A stretch of 33,316 bases of DNA from Actinomycetales bacterium (GCA_015655415.1 JAATFB010000036.1:1-33316); one strand, 5' to 3'; counted from the stretch's first letter, positions 10,966 through 19,016 are shown. Numbers and translations are program-made. Notes: generated from the sequence alone by a model not told the origin.

Positions 10966-11921
10966 GCGGATAAGTCTCTCGGCGCCCCGTCCTCGTGTGC
11001 CGGAGCCACTAATGAACCGTCAAGGCCGATGGAGGCGAGGTATTGCTCGTTGTCTCGGGGGGAGCGTCGTGTCCCGTCCCTCCAGCCGGCCGCGAACGTC
11101 CGCGCGATGACTCGACGATCTGGCGAGCGCAAGTAGGTTCGCAGCCAGCGTCGCGCGGTCGCCGCCAAGTACAACGGCGTCTCATACCAGGCCAGCGCCG
11201 ATGAGGTTCGGAACAGCCACAGCTTGTTCCGAACCTCGTAGTAGAAGCGCTCTCCTGGATCCGCATCGGTGTCGGCGCGTGTCTTCGTCTTGTGCACCAC
11301 GACGCTCTGTGGCACGAAGATGCCTCTGCGATGCCGGAGGATCCGAGCGGTGAACTCGAAGTCGTCGTTCCACAGGAAGTACTCGGCGACGGGCAGGCCC
11401 TTCTCCCGCACGGCCGTCGCATCAATCAGCAGAGACACGAAGGAAGCGGAGCGGACGGGAAACCCGCCGGCCTTCGCCGCATCCCGGCGCTCGGAGCGCC
11501 GTGCGAACGGCTTCGTGCGCGGCGTGTTCATCGGGTGGTCGAGCCCGTCCGACCACACGACTCGTGACGCCGCGATCGCCGGCCTCTCGCGGACCTCGGC
11601 GATCGCCCGCAGCAACGACTCGAGCGCAAGAGGAGTCGGTACCGTGTCGTCATCCATCACCCAGACCAGGTCGGCGCGTTGCGTGATGACGGCCCTTCGT
11701 ATCCCGACCGCGAAGCCCCCAGCCCCTCCGGAGTTCGCCGGCAGGCGGACCACGTCCGCATCCGGCATCGCTGACGATGCGGCCTCCGCTGACCCGTCAT
11801 CGGACGCGTTGTCGACGATCACGACCCCGTCCGGTCGACGGCTTTGGCGCTGAAGCCCCGACAAGCACTCCAGCAGGAGCTCGCGCCTGTTGTAGGCGAC
11901 GACCACAGCGACTACTCGCAC
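10962..11921 (-). CDS. GT2 glycosyltransferase, second GlfT1-like protein
   Basis: 319-residue GT-A enzyme with the same layout as the GlfT1-like gene at 9.1 kb: VVAVVVAYNRRELL at the start, VIVDNASDDGS (34-44), the NSGGAGGFAVGI block (63-74), the DDD triad at 90-92 in VWVMDDD, and WNDDFEF as the base region. The two are paralogues, not copies. The GTG start at 11921 has a clear AAGGAA six bases upstream. It leads a two-gene minus operon with the AmsE-like gene. Galactofuranosyltransferase activity is inferred from the motif and from glf in the cluster; other furanose or rhamnose transfers are possible. Confidence 0.84.
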   Translation of the reverse strand: MRVVAVVVAYNRRELLLECLSGLQRQSRRPDGVVIVDNASDDGSAEAASSAMPDADVVRLPANSGGAGGFAVGIRRAVITQRADLVWVMDDDTVPTPLALESLLRAIAEVRERPAIAASRVVWSDGLDHPMNTPRTKPFARRSERRDAAKAGGFPVRSASFVSLLIDATAVREKGLPVAEYFLWNDDFEFTARILRHRRGIFVPQSVVVHKTKTRADTDADPGERFYYEVRNKLWLFRTSSALAWYETPLYLAATARRWLRTYLRSPDRRVIARTFAAGWRDGTRRSPRDNEQYLASIGLDGSLVAPAHEDGAPRDLSA

Positions 11922-11945
11922 ACCGCATTCCTTAGTCTCATGGCG

Positions 11946-11960
11946 GAGAGCATTGCTCTC
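11946..11960 (-). terminator. Perfect 6-bp hairpin between DUF2304 and GlfT1-like gene
   Basis: GAGAGC and GCTCTC pair perfectly around a 3-base loop. For minus-strand transcription it lies 99 bases after the DUF2304 stop and 25 bases before the next GTG. It could end the upstream transcript or form part of the 5' leader if the TAGGCT box just upstream is a promoter. No T-run follows. Confidence 0.4.
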
Positions 11961-11987
11961 TTCGCTGTCTCTGTCTGGGACCGAGCG

Positions 11988-11993
11988 AGCCTA
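11988..11993 (-). promoter_or_regulatory. Candidate -10 box for the GlfT1-like/AmsE-like operon
   Basis: TAGGCT on the minus strand, about 67 bases before the GTG at 11921. The resulting leader would contain the 11946-11960 hairpin and the AAGGAA ribosome-binding site. Confidence 0.35.
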
Positions 11994-12058
11994 GCGGGGA
12001 AAGCTGTGCCATCCTCGGGCCCGGCTGGAGACCCAGACCGGTTGCATTGCCGTCACGA

Positions 12059-12451
12059 TCAGTCATCACGATTGTCAGCCGTCAGCCGGTCATGACCGTA
12101 GAGCTGCTGCTCCAGCTGGCGGATGCGCAGCTCTTGAAGCGCCGACTGCTCCGCGAGAGTGCGCGTCTTCGCCTCGACGGTCGTCAGCTCCGCCGCATGT
12201 TGAAGGCACACGAGGAAGAGGATGGCGATGCTGACGAAGAACACCAGGTTCGTCGGCAGCTGCACGCCCACGAGTCGGGCTGCCCACTCCAACGTGTTAG
12301 GGAAGACGCCGGCGACGAGCGCGAGGATTCCCGCGATGAACCACCAGATCGCGTGCCGCTCTCGCAACCTTCTTCGCCGTAGCATCTCGGTCACGATGAT
12401 GAGCACGAGCAGCGCCGCCGCGATGCCCAGCACGTAGCTGGCCACGGTCAT
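12059..12451 (-). CDS. DUF2304 membrane protein, partner of the GT2 enzyme
   Basis: 130-residue small membrane protein with three hydrophobic segments (about 3-21, 35-52 and 65-85) and a charged, probably coiled C-terminus (about 88-118, rich in Glu, Gln, Arg and Leu). This matches the DUF2304 family, commonly found next to dolichol-phosphate-mannose-synthase-like GT2 enzymes, as here. Its ATG overlaps the stop of the upstream GT2 in an ATGA arrangement. A role as membrane anchor or partner for that enzyme is inferred; no catalytic residues are apparent. Confidence 0.85.
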   Translation of the reverse strand: MTVASYVLGIAAALLVLIIVTEMLRRRRLRERHAIWWFIAGILALVAGVFPNTLEWAARLVGVQLPTNLVFFVSIAILFLVCLQHAAELTTVEAKTRTLAEQSALQELRIRQLEQQLYGHDRLTADNRDD

Positions 12452-13179
12452 GATTCATCTCCCGGAATCGGGGTCGCCGGTCGCAGCAGACCCACGAGGA
12501 GGGCCAAGGAGGCGCGAGCAAGGTACACCGTCGCCTTGATCGGGTTGTGAGACGGCCGCCCCGCCGCCCGTTCCCGCATCGCCGTCGGCACCTGGGTGAT
12601 CCTCAGCCGAGATCTCGCAGCGATGACGAGCGCCTCGATCGTGTCTCCCAGGTACTCGGCCGGATAGTTGGACGAGAATAGCGTGATCGCCCTGGGCCCC
12701 ATCGCCTTGAAGCCCGAAGTGGTGTCTCGCAGTTCCGTCCCCGCAATGCGGCTGATGACAACCGACAGCAGCGACATGGCCCAACGCCTGGGGCCCTTGA
12801 CCTCGTAGGACCCGACGCCGGCGAATCGGGCACCGATCGCGATGTCCGCGGTGTCCAAGGCCGCGAGGAGGTCAGGGACATACCTCGGATCGTGCTGGCC
12901 GTCCGAATCGACCTGTACGACGTTGTGAAAGCCGTTCTCGACCGCGAACCGGAATCCGACGCGCATCGCGCCGCCGACGCCGAGGTTGTACGGAAGCTGG
13001 GCGACCGTCGCACCGGCACGCGCCGCCACGCGCGCCGTCCGGTCACTCGAGCCATCATCGATGACGAGGCACGAGACGCCCGGAAGGGTGCGGAACACCT
13101 CCGCGACGACAGCCCCGACGCTCGATTCCTCGTTGAAGGCGGGCATCACGATCAGCGTCCGCTGAGGGGGCGTTGGCAT
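12448..13179 (-). CDS. GT2, polyprenyl-phosphate hexosyltransferase-like (DPM1/Ppm-like)
   Basis: 243-residue GT-A enzyme related to dolichol-phosphate mannose synthase and polyprenyl-phosphate glucosyltransferases, which load a sugar onto a lipid carrier for use outside the membrane. Visible are LIVMPAFNEESSVG (9-22), LVIDDGSSDRT (38-48), YNLGVGGAMRVGF (64-76), the metal site VQVDSDGQHDP (88-98), and a DTTSGFKAMG segment characteristic of this group. The C-terminus has one hydrophobic stretch, but the tandem membrane segments seen in GtrB-type enzymes are absent; the DUF2304 protein encoded next may supply the anchor. The ATG at 13179 is six bases after a TAGGAT -10, so the mRNA is probably leaderless. 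Confidence 0.88.
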   Translation of the reverse strand: MPTPPQRTLIVMPAFNEESSVGAVVAEVFRTLPGVSCLVIDDGSSDRTARVAARAGATVAQLPYNLGVGGAMRVGFRFAVENGFHNVVQVDSDGQHDPRYVPDLLAALDTADIAIGARFAGVGSYEVKGPRRWAMSLLSVVISRIAGTELRDTTSGFKAMGPRAITLFSSNYPAEYLGDTIEALVIAARSRLRITQVPTAMRERAAGRPSHNPIKATVYLARASLALLVGLLRPATPIPGDES

Positions 13180-13185
13180 GCCGGT

Positions 13186-13191
13186 ATCCTA
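13186..13191 (-). promoter_or_regulatory. Leaderless-type -10 box of the GT2/DUF2304 operon
   Basis: TAGGAT on the minus strand with six bases between it and the ATG at 13179; no Shine-Dalgarno sequence is present. This is the spacing expected when transcription begins at or next to the start codon. Confidence 0.55.
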
Positions 13192-13348
13192 TCCGGGGGC
13201 GATGCGAGCGCTTCCCGTCCGCCGGTGGTCCTTGATGCGGCTCCGGCGGCTCGGCGAGCGTGTTGACCACGCCGGCGCCCAGCCGGGCGTCCATCCGCTG
13301 TCGCCCACGCCCGTCGAACGGAGGAGGTCGCTCATCTCGCGCCGTGTC

Positions 13349-14284
13349 ATGGCTGTCGTGACGGCGTTCTGCCCGACCGCAGACCTGCTGGGTAACGTCG
13401 CCCGGCTTCGTGATCAGGTGGACGGCGTCGTCGTCGTCGACGACGCCAGCGGCGAGGCGTTCGACGGGATCTTCGGAGACCTCGAGAATGCCGGGGCCGT
13501 GCTCGTGCGTCTATCGACCAACTCTGGCATAGCGGCGGCTCTGAACGCAGGAGTGGCGGCCGCCCAGCTGGCAGATGACGACCTCGTGGTCACCTTCGAT
13601 CAGGACTCGACGGTCCCGGACGGATTTGTGGATGCGCTCGTCCGCGGGTGGGATGCGGCCAGACGCTCTGGTCGACGTGTCGGAAGCGTATCCCCGGCGA
13701 GTTTCGCCGGGGAGTCTCAGACCTTTGAGGACGCTACGACTGCTCGTGAGCCGATTCAGTCCGGCTGTCTGTATTCGGGCGAGGTGATTCGTGAGGTCGG
13801 GCCTTTCCGGACGGATTTCTTCATCGATCTCGTCGACACTGAGTACTACTTCCGGCTGCGTTCGATGAACTTCGAGTGCTTGGCCGTTCCCGGATTGGAC
13901 CTTCCGCACGAGCTCGGCCGCTCATACCCGATCGCCGTGTTCGGGCACGAGATCGTATGGCGAGGCCATGTCTTGACGACGAGCCTCAGCACTCCCTTTC
14001 GGTACTTCTACCGTGCCCGCAACCGAGTCGTGGTCAACGCCGAATATCGTGACGCCGAACGCGCCCTGCTCCGCAGAGATCGATTGCTTGAGCTTCGCCA
14101 TTTGGCCTTCGTCCTCATGTATGCGCGCCCCCGGGTATCGATGATGCGACTACTGAGTCTCGGCAGGAGGGCTGGGCGTCGCGGGGCGATGGGACGCATC
14201 CCGGACGATGCGCTGGAAGTCGCGATGTCCATCACGTGGAGTCGCGTTCCGGTGTCACGCGAGCGGGACGGCTCCCGGGGGTGA
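13349..14284 (+). CDS. GT2 glycosyltransferase, rhamnosyltransferase-like
   Basis: About 311 residues. The start AVVTAFCPTADLLGNVARL, the VVVVDDAS region (27-34), TNSGIAAALNAG (57-68), the metal site FDQDSTVPDGF (83-93) and FIDLVDTEYYFRLRSM resemble the RfbF/TIGR01556 rhamnosyltransferase family, which fits the dTDP-rhamnose genes at the left end. The start is uncertain. The ATG at 13349 is where similarity begins but has no ribosome-binding site at the normal distance. A strong GGAGGAGG at 13320-13327 points instead to an in-frame ATC at 13334. In-frame ATGs at 13202 and 13235 lie in sequence without family motifs. The 3' end overlaps the convergent gene by 53 bases. Confidence 0.8.
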   Translation: MAVVTAFCPTADLLGNVARLRDQVDGVVVVDDASGEAFDGIFGDLENAGAVLVRLSTNSGIAAALNAGVAAAQLADDDLVVTFDQDSTVPDGFVDALVRGWDAARRSGRRVGSVSPASFAGESQTFEDATTAREPIQSGCLYSGEVIREVGPFRTDFFIDLVDTEYYFRLRSMNFECLAVPGLDLPHELGRSYPIAVFGHEIVWRGHVLTTSLSTPFRYFYRARNRVVVNAEYRDAERALLRRDRLLELRHLAFVLMYARPRVSMMRLLSLGRRAGRRGAMGRIPDDALEVAMSITWSRVPVSRERDGSRG

Positions 14285-15284
14285 GCTCTTTGCGTATCGG
14301 ACGTGCTGACAGTGCCCCCGCGAGACAGCCGACGAGGAACTCGGTGCGAGTGCGGGAAGGAACGGCACCCGACTCCACCTGACGGTTCAAGAATGTGCGC
14401 ACGAGCGCCAGATCGTGGCGAGCGCCGAACAGACGTTCGACATAGCGCAGATCGTTTGAATCAGGAACGCGCGTGACGAGCGACGAGACCATGGCCTCTC
14501 GCCAGCCGACGACGGTCTTGTAGACGGTGCGGAGGAGGGCCGCGGGCCGTGCGCCGCCCTCATATCGACGACTTATGGTCGCCACGTTTTTGAAGCTCTG
14601 CGCGATAGAGATGGGCCGCGTGTCGCGGGTGTTCTCACCCATGACGTTGCGGTCGTGCTGGACGTAATTCTGCAGGACGTCGTCGAGTACTCGCGCGCCC
14701 CCGCTGAACGTGGCGACCAGCCCAAGCCAGTGGTCGTGGGCAGCGGTTGGGCCATGCCAGACGGGAAAGGGGAGAGCGCGTTCGAGCAGTTCGCGGCGGA
14801 AGACGCAGAAGGCTCCCGTGAACTGATTGTCGAGTACGAGCTCTGCCGGGCTCACGTTCCTCCGCGAGGTGGATGCGGCGATGGTCTCTCCGCTCGGGTA
14901 GGCCACGACTCGCGCCTGACACGAGGCGAGGACCGTCCGCTCCAGCGCGGGAAGCAGGATGGACAGCCGCCCCGGGAACCATTCATCATCCTGATCGGAG
15001 AGTGCCACCCAGCGCGCCTCCTCGGGGCAGGCGGCGAGTGCCCGCTCGAAGTTGCGATAGAAGCCGACGTTGTCGTCGAACCCGATCACTCGGAATCGGG
15101 AATCGTCACCGACGATGCGCTCGACCAGCTGCCGCACGTCTCCGGGATCACCGTCTGCCGCGATCAGGCAGTGGAACTCAGTATGGCTCTGCCGCTGAAT
15201 GGACAGCAGCTGCCGGCGGAAGAGCTCCGGCTGCGGCTTGTACGCAGCCAGGATCACAGCTCCGAATCCGGGGCTCCGCGGCAT
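14232..15284 (-). CDS. GT2 glycosyltransferase (WcaA/rhamnosyltransferase-like)
   Basis: 350-residue GT-A enzyme. FGAVILAAYKPQPELFRRQLLSI at the N-terminus, CLIAADGDPGD (39-49), a DNVGFYRNFERAL motif (75-87), the metal site ALSDQDDEWFPGRL (about 94-107) and an AHDHWLGL segment are typical of the family often annotated as rhamnosyltransferases. It is a single-gene minus-strand unit between two plus-strand blocks. Its last 52 bases overlap the convergent rhamnosyltransferase-like gene, so its C-terminal tail (SRPARVTPERDST) is antisense to the neighbour and may be a recent read-through extension. Donor specificity is not readable. Confidence 0.86.
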   Translation of the reverse strand: MPRSPGFGAVILAAYKPQPELFRRQLLSIQRQSHTEFHCLIAADGDPGDVRQLVERIVGDDSRFRVIGFDDNVGFYRNFERALAACPEEARWVALSDQDDEWFPGRLSILLPALERTVLASCQARVVAYPSGETIAASTSRRNVSPAELVLDNQFTGAFCVFRRELLERALPFPVWHGPTAAHDHWLGLVATFSGGARVLDDVLQNYVQHDRNVMGENTRDTRPISIAQSFKNVATISRRYEGGARPAALLRTVYKTVVGWREAMVSSLVTRVPDSNDLRYVERLFGARHDLALVRTFLNRQVESGAVPSRTRTEFLVGCLAGALSARPIRKELTPGSRPARVTPERDST

Positions 15285-15359
15285 CTCGTCTGCTCTCAGT
15301 CAGAAGGGTCAGAACTTCTCTACACGTACTATTTCTCTATCCACGCTGTAAGGAGCCCT

Positions 15360-16607
15360 TTGGCCGGTCGCGCACTGCTCAGTATCTCAAAGAGGATCGC
15401 CGGGTTTGCGGTTCCGGTGGCCGCATCGACGGTCTTGGGTGTCGTGGCGATCCCGCTGCTCGTGAGCTCGCTGGGTGCACCCACCTGGGGCACTCTCGCT
15501 GTCGTGCAGGCGACTGCTCAGGTCGTCGGCATCGTGGTGGCATTCGGTTGGGGTGCGACCGGACCGTCGATCGTCGCGATGGCCCAGCCGCAATCCCGTC
15601 CGCAGCTGTATCTCGACTCAATCGTCGCCCGTTCGTTTCTGTTCGTGATCTGCATGCTTGGCGGGAGCGCGATTCTTGTGATGCTGACCCGCGGCGACCT
15701 TGCTGTCTCGGTCGCAGGGCTCTTCGCCTATTTGCTGCCGTATCTGGGCGCGAGCTGGTACTTCGTCGGAGAGGGACGGCCGTGGAGGCTGCTGGTGTGC
15801 GACTCCCTTCCGACGCTGCTGGGAACGGTAGGCGGCCTGCTGGTTGTCGTCGCATCGCATGACCTCATCCACTTTCTCGTGCTGCAAGCCTCCGGCAGTC
15901 TCTGCGCGGCTGTCGTCGACGCCGTCGTCATTCTGCGCGGCACACGCCTCCCGTTACGGCTACGCCTTCGGCCGCGGGCGGTTGCCGCGAGTCTTATGGG
16001 GCAACGGCACGCCGTTGCCAGCGTTCTGACGTCGGGTCTCTACGTCAATCTGCCGCTCCTCGCCGTCCAGGTCTTCGTTCCCTCCTACGTTCCGACCTAT
16101 GCCCTTGCGGATCGGCTATTCCGGTACGCGAGCATCGCTTTCGCCCCGGTGCAGCAATTCCTTCAGAGCTGGGTGCCCGGCGGAACGCGTGACGGGATCG
16201 GACGTCGTATGACGTCGGCCGCTATGGCAGGGGCCGCATTCGGCGTGCTCGGTGGATGCGCCGTGGCCTTCCTGGCGAAACCGCTGCTCTGGATCCTCTC
16301 CGCGGGTTCCGTCGACGCGCCACTGAGTCTGAGCCTTCCCCTCGGCATCGCCTTCGTGTTCGTGGGAACCTCGGCCGCCGTCGGATACGCGTGCCTGGTC
16401 CCGCTCGGACGGGAGCGTTCCCTCGCGGTCTCGACGCTACTCGGAGCAGTGGTCGGGGCGCCGCTCATCCTTCTCCTTGCAGCGTGCGCGCTGCCGGTGG
16501 GGGTGGCGTGGGCCGTCGCAGTGTCCGAGGCGGCGGTGACGACGTATCAGTGCGCGGTCCTGATGACCGAGGTCAAGCGGATGCAGCTGCAACCGGCGGC
16601 GCGATGA
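15360..16607 (+). CDS. Wzx-type flippase / polysaccharide biosynthesis membrane protein
   Basis: About 415 residues with 11-12 hydrophobic segments throughout, typical of the MOP-superfamily flippases that move undecaprenyl-linked repeat units to the outer face of the membrane. The opening SISKRIAGFAVPVAASTVLGVVAIPLLVSSLGAPTWG followed by FGWGATGPSIVA matches the Wzx pattern of an N-terminal helix pair with conserved Gly/Pro. The start is a TTG at 15360 with AAGGAG four bases upstream; no nearby ATG or GTG in frame keeps the first helix. The frame is open far upstream, but that is the shadow of the minus-strand glycosyltransferase. A TACTAT box at 15327-15332 may be its -10. The stop overlaps a possible ATG of the next gene. 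Confidence 0.85.
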   Translation: MAGRALLSISKRIAGFAVPVAASTVLGVVAIPLLVSSLGAPTWGTLAVVQATAQVVGIVVAFGWGATGPSIVAMAQPQSRPQLYLDSIVARSFLFVICMLGGSAILVMLTRGDLAVSVAGLFAYLLPYLGASWYFVGEGRPWRLLVCDSLPTLLGTVGGLLVVVASHDLIHFLVLQASGSLCAAVVDAVVILRGTRLPLRLRLRPRAVAASLMGQRHAVASVLTSGLYVNLPLLAVQVFVPSYVPTYALADRLFRYASIAFAPVQQFLQSWVPGGTRDGIGRRMTSAAMAGAAFGVLGGCAVAFLAKPLLWILSAGSVDAPLSLSLPLGIAFVFVGTSAAVGYACLVPLGRERSLAVSTLLGAVVGAPLILLLAACALPVGVAWAVAVSEAAVTTYQCAVLMTEVKRMQLQPAAR

Positions 16608-16654
16608 CGGCGGATGGAGGCGGAGACCATCGCAGGGAGAGGTCGAGGAGCGCT

Positions 16655-17425
16655 GTGACGAAGAACGAGGCCATCTCGATAAGTGTCTGCATGGCCTCCT
16701 ACAACGGGGCCGAGTACATCACAGAGCAGCTCGCATCGATCCTCGCTCAGCTGCCTTCCGACGCCGAGATCGTGATCGTGGACGACGCGTCCTCGGACGA
16801 CACAGCCGCGGTCATCGAGAGCATCGAGGATCGTCGCATCCGATTGATCAGGCACTCGTCAAATCGCGGATACGTGGCGACCTTTGAGGAGGCGATCGCC
16901 GAGGCCCGCGGGGAGATCCTGATGCTCAGCGACCAGGACGATGTCTGGCCAGCGGATCACGTGCGCTCTCTGGTCGATGGCTTGCGCGGTAGCGACGTCG
17001 TCGCCTCCAATGTGGCGTTGTATCCCGACGCTTTCCCGCTGCCGACGCCGCTCGGTGGTCGATCATGGCGGCTGCCGGATCAGCGACGTCAGCGCCCGCT
17101 GCGGAACATGCTCGGTGTTCTCGCGGGCTCCATACCGTATTTCGGTTGCGCGATGGGCTTTCGGCGGCAGGCTCTGTCGGTGATTCTGCCGTTCCCGAGC
17201 TTCCTCGTGGAATCGCATGACCTCTGGATCGCCCTCTGTGGCAACGCCTGTCGGTCGATGTCGCACGTGCCCGGCGTCACCGTGCTCAGGCGGCTTCATG
17301 ATTCGAATGCCTCCACCTCGCGCCCGCGCAAGCTCCGCACGGTCGTGAGGGCACGCTGGATGCTCCTGCGCGGCGCGTGGGAAGCTCGTCGCCGAGTACG
17401 CCGTCGGGCAGCGCAAGGACGCTAG
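16655..17425 (+). CDS. GT2 glycosyltransferase (WcaA-like)
   Basis: GT-A enzyme of about 256 residues. ISISVCMASYNGAEYITEQLASI at the N-terminus, IVIVDDASSDDT (39-50), SNRGYVATFEEAI (69-81), the metal site LSDQDDVWPADHV (91-103) and VESHDLWIAL are classical for this group. The GTG at 16655 has GAGGAG four bases upstream. An ATG at 16604 overlapping the Wzx stop (ATGA) would add 17 non-conserved residues and lacks a ribosome-binding site. It forms a two-gene plus operon with the flippase, suggesting it acts on the unit that the flippase exports. The donor is unknown. Confidence 0.86.
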   Translation: MTKNEAISISVCMASYNGAEYITEQLASILAQLPSDAEIVIVDDASSDDTAAVIESIEDRRIRLIRHSSNRGYVATFEEAIAEARGEILMLSDQDDVWPADHVRSLVDGLRGSDVVASNVALYPDAFPLPTPLGGRSWRLPDQRRQRPLRNMLGVLAGSIPYFGCAMGFRRQALSVILPFPSFLVESHDLWIALCGNACRSMSHVPGVTVLRRLHDSNASTSRPRKLRTVVRARWMLLRGAWEARRRVRRRAAQGR

Positions 17426-17663
17426 TCCCCCTGTGAAGACGTGCGACAGCAGCCCCCGGAAGCCGTGCTCCTCGCGGTGCCAGACCACAGCTGGCAGCTT
17501 GGTGAGGGCATCACGGCATCATGATGTCAATCGCCAACGGATTCCTCCGACCATCCAATGTAGTGCCTGGTCGGAACCCGAACAGGGGCTGGCCGATGCG
17601 GCCGCGTGCCGCTGAGCGATGACGAGTCTGTACGGGCCTGCTCCGGGCTCCGCGTGCGTCCGC
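17426..17663. other. Convergent gap with inverted repeat and possible coding remnant
   Basis: 238 bp between the convergent GT2 and the glycerophosphotransferase-like gene. A perfect 8-bp inverted repeat, TCCGACCA / TGGTCGGA (17546-17553 and 17568-17575, 14-base loop), could be a bidirectional terminator. On the minus strand about 95 bases (17518 to 17424) read as a codon-biased peptide containing LTKLPAVVWHREEHGFRG, without a start. It may be a decayed gene fragment, but I cannot name it. Confidence 0.35.
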
Positions 17664-19016
17664 TCAGCGCGGCTGCTCGGCGGCGAAGCGCGCGCGGAGC
17701 GCGTCCAGCGCGCGCCGCGCCACATCGCCGGCCGGGAAGAGCGCGGCAGCATTGGTCCGCTGGCGCTCGGCGAGCTCGTCGTCGCCGGTGGTCAGTGAGA
17801 CGGCCAGCTCCTGCGCGTGGGCGAGATCGGCGGTCCGATGCACCCCTGTGAGGGCGAGCTCGCCGAGCCGGTTGAAGGGCGCATGACCCTCTCGCTCGAG
17901 GAAGACGATCGGCTTGCTCATCACCTGCGGCTCGATGAGCATGCTGATGCCGTCGGTGAGAACCACATCGCACGCCGCGAGCACCGACATGTAGTCGGCG
18001 TCGTCGTAGACGGCCGTGTTGGGCAGCGCGCTCCACTCGCGGACGAACGCGGCGTAGTCCTCGGTCGAGACGGGCGACTCGGGTGTGCTCACGAACGCGG
18101 GCAGGGCGGGATGAGGCATGAAGACGATCTCGACGTCCTCGCGCTGGCGCGCCCATTCGAGCATGCGGGCATGGATCGTGCCAAACGTGCCGAACCGGGA
18201 CCAGTTCGAGCCGATGCTGTGATGCGCGGACCAGACCACGCGCGGGCGTCCGCTCATGGTATCGACCGGCCACTGCGGAGTCGCCTCGCGAAGCTCGTGT
18301 GCCTTCGCGTGGCCGATCACGTCGACGTTCCGTCCGAGCCGACTTCCTTCTTCGATGGCCATCCGACGCATCGGCTCGTTGGTCGCGAAGACCACCCACC
18401 CGGCGTTGTGCAGCTCCTCGTCGACGGCGGTGTTCCGTCGGTCATGCACCGGCGGGTTCACGATGAGGTTCATGGATTCGTACGGGACGAGCCCCTGCCT
18501 CACGAAGTTCAGCGCATTCGTGCGGAAGGCGTCGGGCACGTCGTTGTCCCACTGCGACTGGCGGATGACGAGATCGGGATCGATCGCCCGGATTATCGGC
18601 AACGCCCGCAGCGAGTCGTCGAAATCGAATCGGAGGTGCTCCACGCCCTCCGCGAGCATCCGCTCGTGGAGGGCGGCCTCGCCTCCGAAGTCGTCGTCGC
18701 CCGGATAGCGGTGCGGGATGGTCGCGACGGTGGGGGCGAAATCATCGTCCTCCTGCATGGCGAGGATCAGCGATCGCACGCTCGACCATGCCCCGAGATG
18801 ATGGACGAGGAAGAGAACACGATACGGCCGTCGCGGCACGCGTGAGCGCAACGAGGCCGCGGACGCGGTTGAGTGCACGAGCGCCGTGAGGTGCTCTATC
18901 TGCTCCAGACTCTGCCGCAACTCGCGGCGGGTCACCGCCATCTCTCGCGCGAGCCGTTGCAACGACGCATCGAGGTTACGAAACCGAACTCGGGGGTTGA
19001 GTCGAGATGCGTCCAT
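17664..19016 (-). CDS. CDP-glycerol glycerophosphotransferase-like protein with coiled-coil N-terminus
   Basis: 450 residues. Residues about 14-50 form a charged, leucine-spaced stretch likely to be coiled coil. From about 65 the protein looks like a GT-B fold: VLFLVHHLGAWSSVRSLI (67-84), WSAHHSIGSNWSRFGTFG (262-279), the FMPHP motif (299-303) and a C-terminal DADYMSVLAACDVVLTDGISMLIEP block (339-363). The last two correspond to the HP and YPD...DVLITDYSS motifs of the TagF/TagB family, which polymerises or starts glycerol-phosphate chains in teichoic acids. Here the Asp-Tyr-Ser-Ser part reads DGISM, so activity is uncertain. The ATG at 19016 has AAGGAA upstream. It follows the ligase genes on the same strand after a 107-bp gap with no clear promoter. 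Confidence 0.7.
   Translation of the reverse strand: MDASRLNPRVRFRNLDASLQRLAREMAVTRRELRQSLEQIEHLTALVHSTASAASLRSRVPRRPYRVLFLVHHLGAWSSVRSLILAMQEDDDFAPTVATIPHRYPGDDDFGGEAALHERMLAEGVEHLRFDFDDSLRALPIIRAIDPDLVIRQSQWDNDVPDAFRTNALNFVRQGLVPYESMNLIVNPPVHDRRNTAVDEELHNAGWVVFATNEPMRRMAIEEGSRLGRNVDVIGHAKAHELREATPQWPVDTMSGRPRVVWSAHHSIGSNWSRFGTFGTIHARMLEWARQREDVEIVFMPHPALPAFVSTPESPVSTEDYAAFVREWSALPNTAVYDDADYMSVLAACDVVLTDGISMLIEPQVMSKPIVFLEREGHAPFNRLGELALTGVHRTADLAHAQELAVSLTTGDDELAERQRTNAAALFPAGDVARRALDALRARFAAEQPR

Noticed and set aside
14655-15359. Extending the Wzx frame upstream to 14655
   Set aside because: This part is antisense to the GT2 gene at 14232-15284 and has no membrane segments; TTG at 15360 has a good ribosome-binding site.
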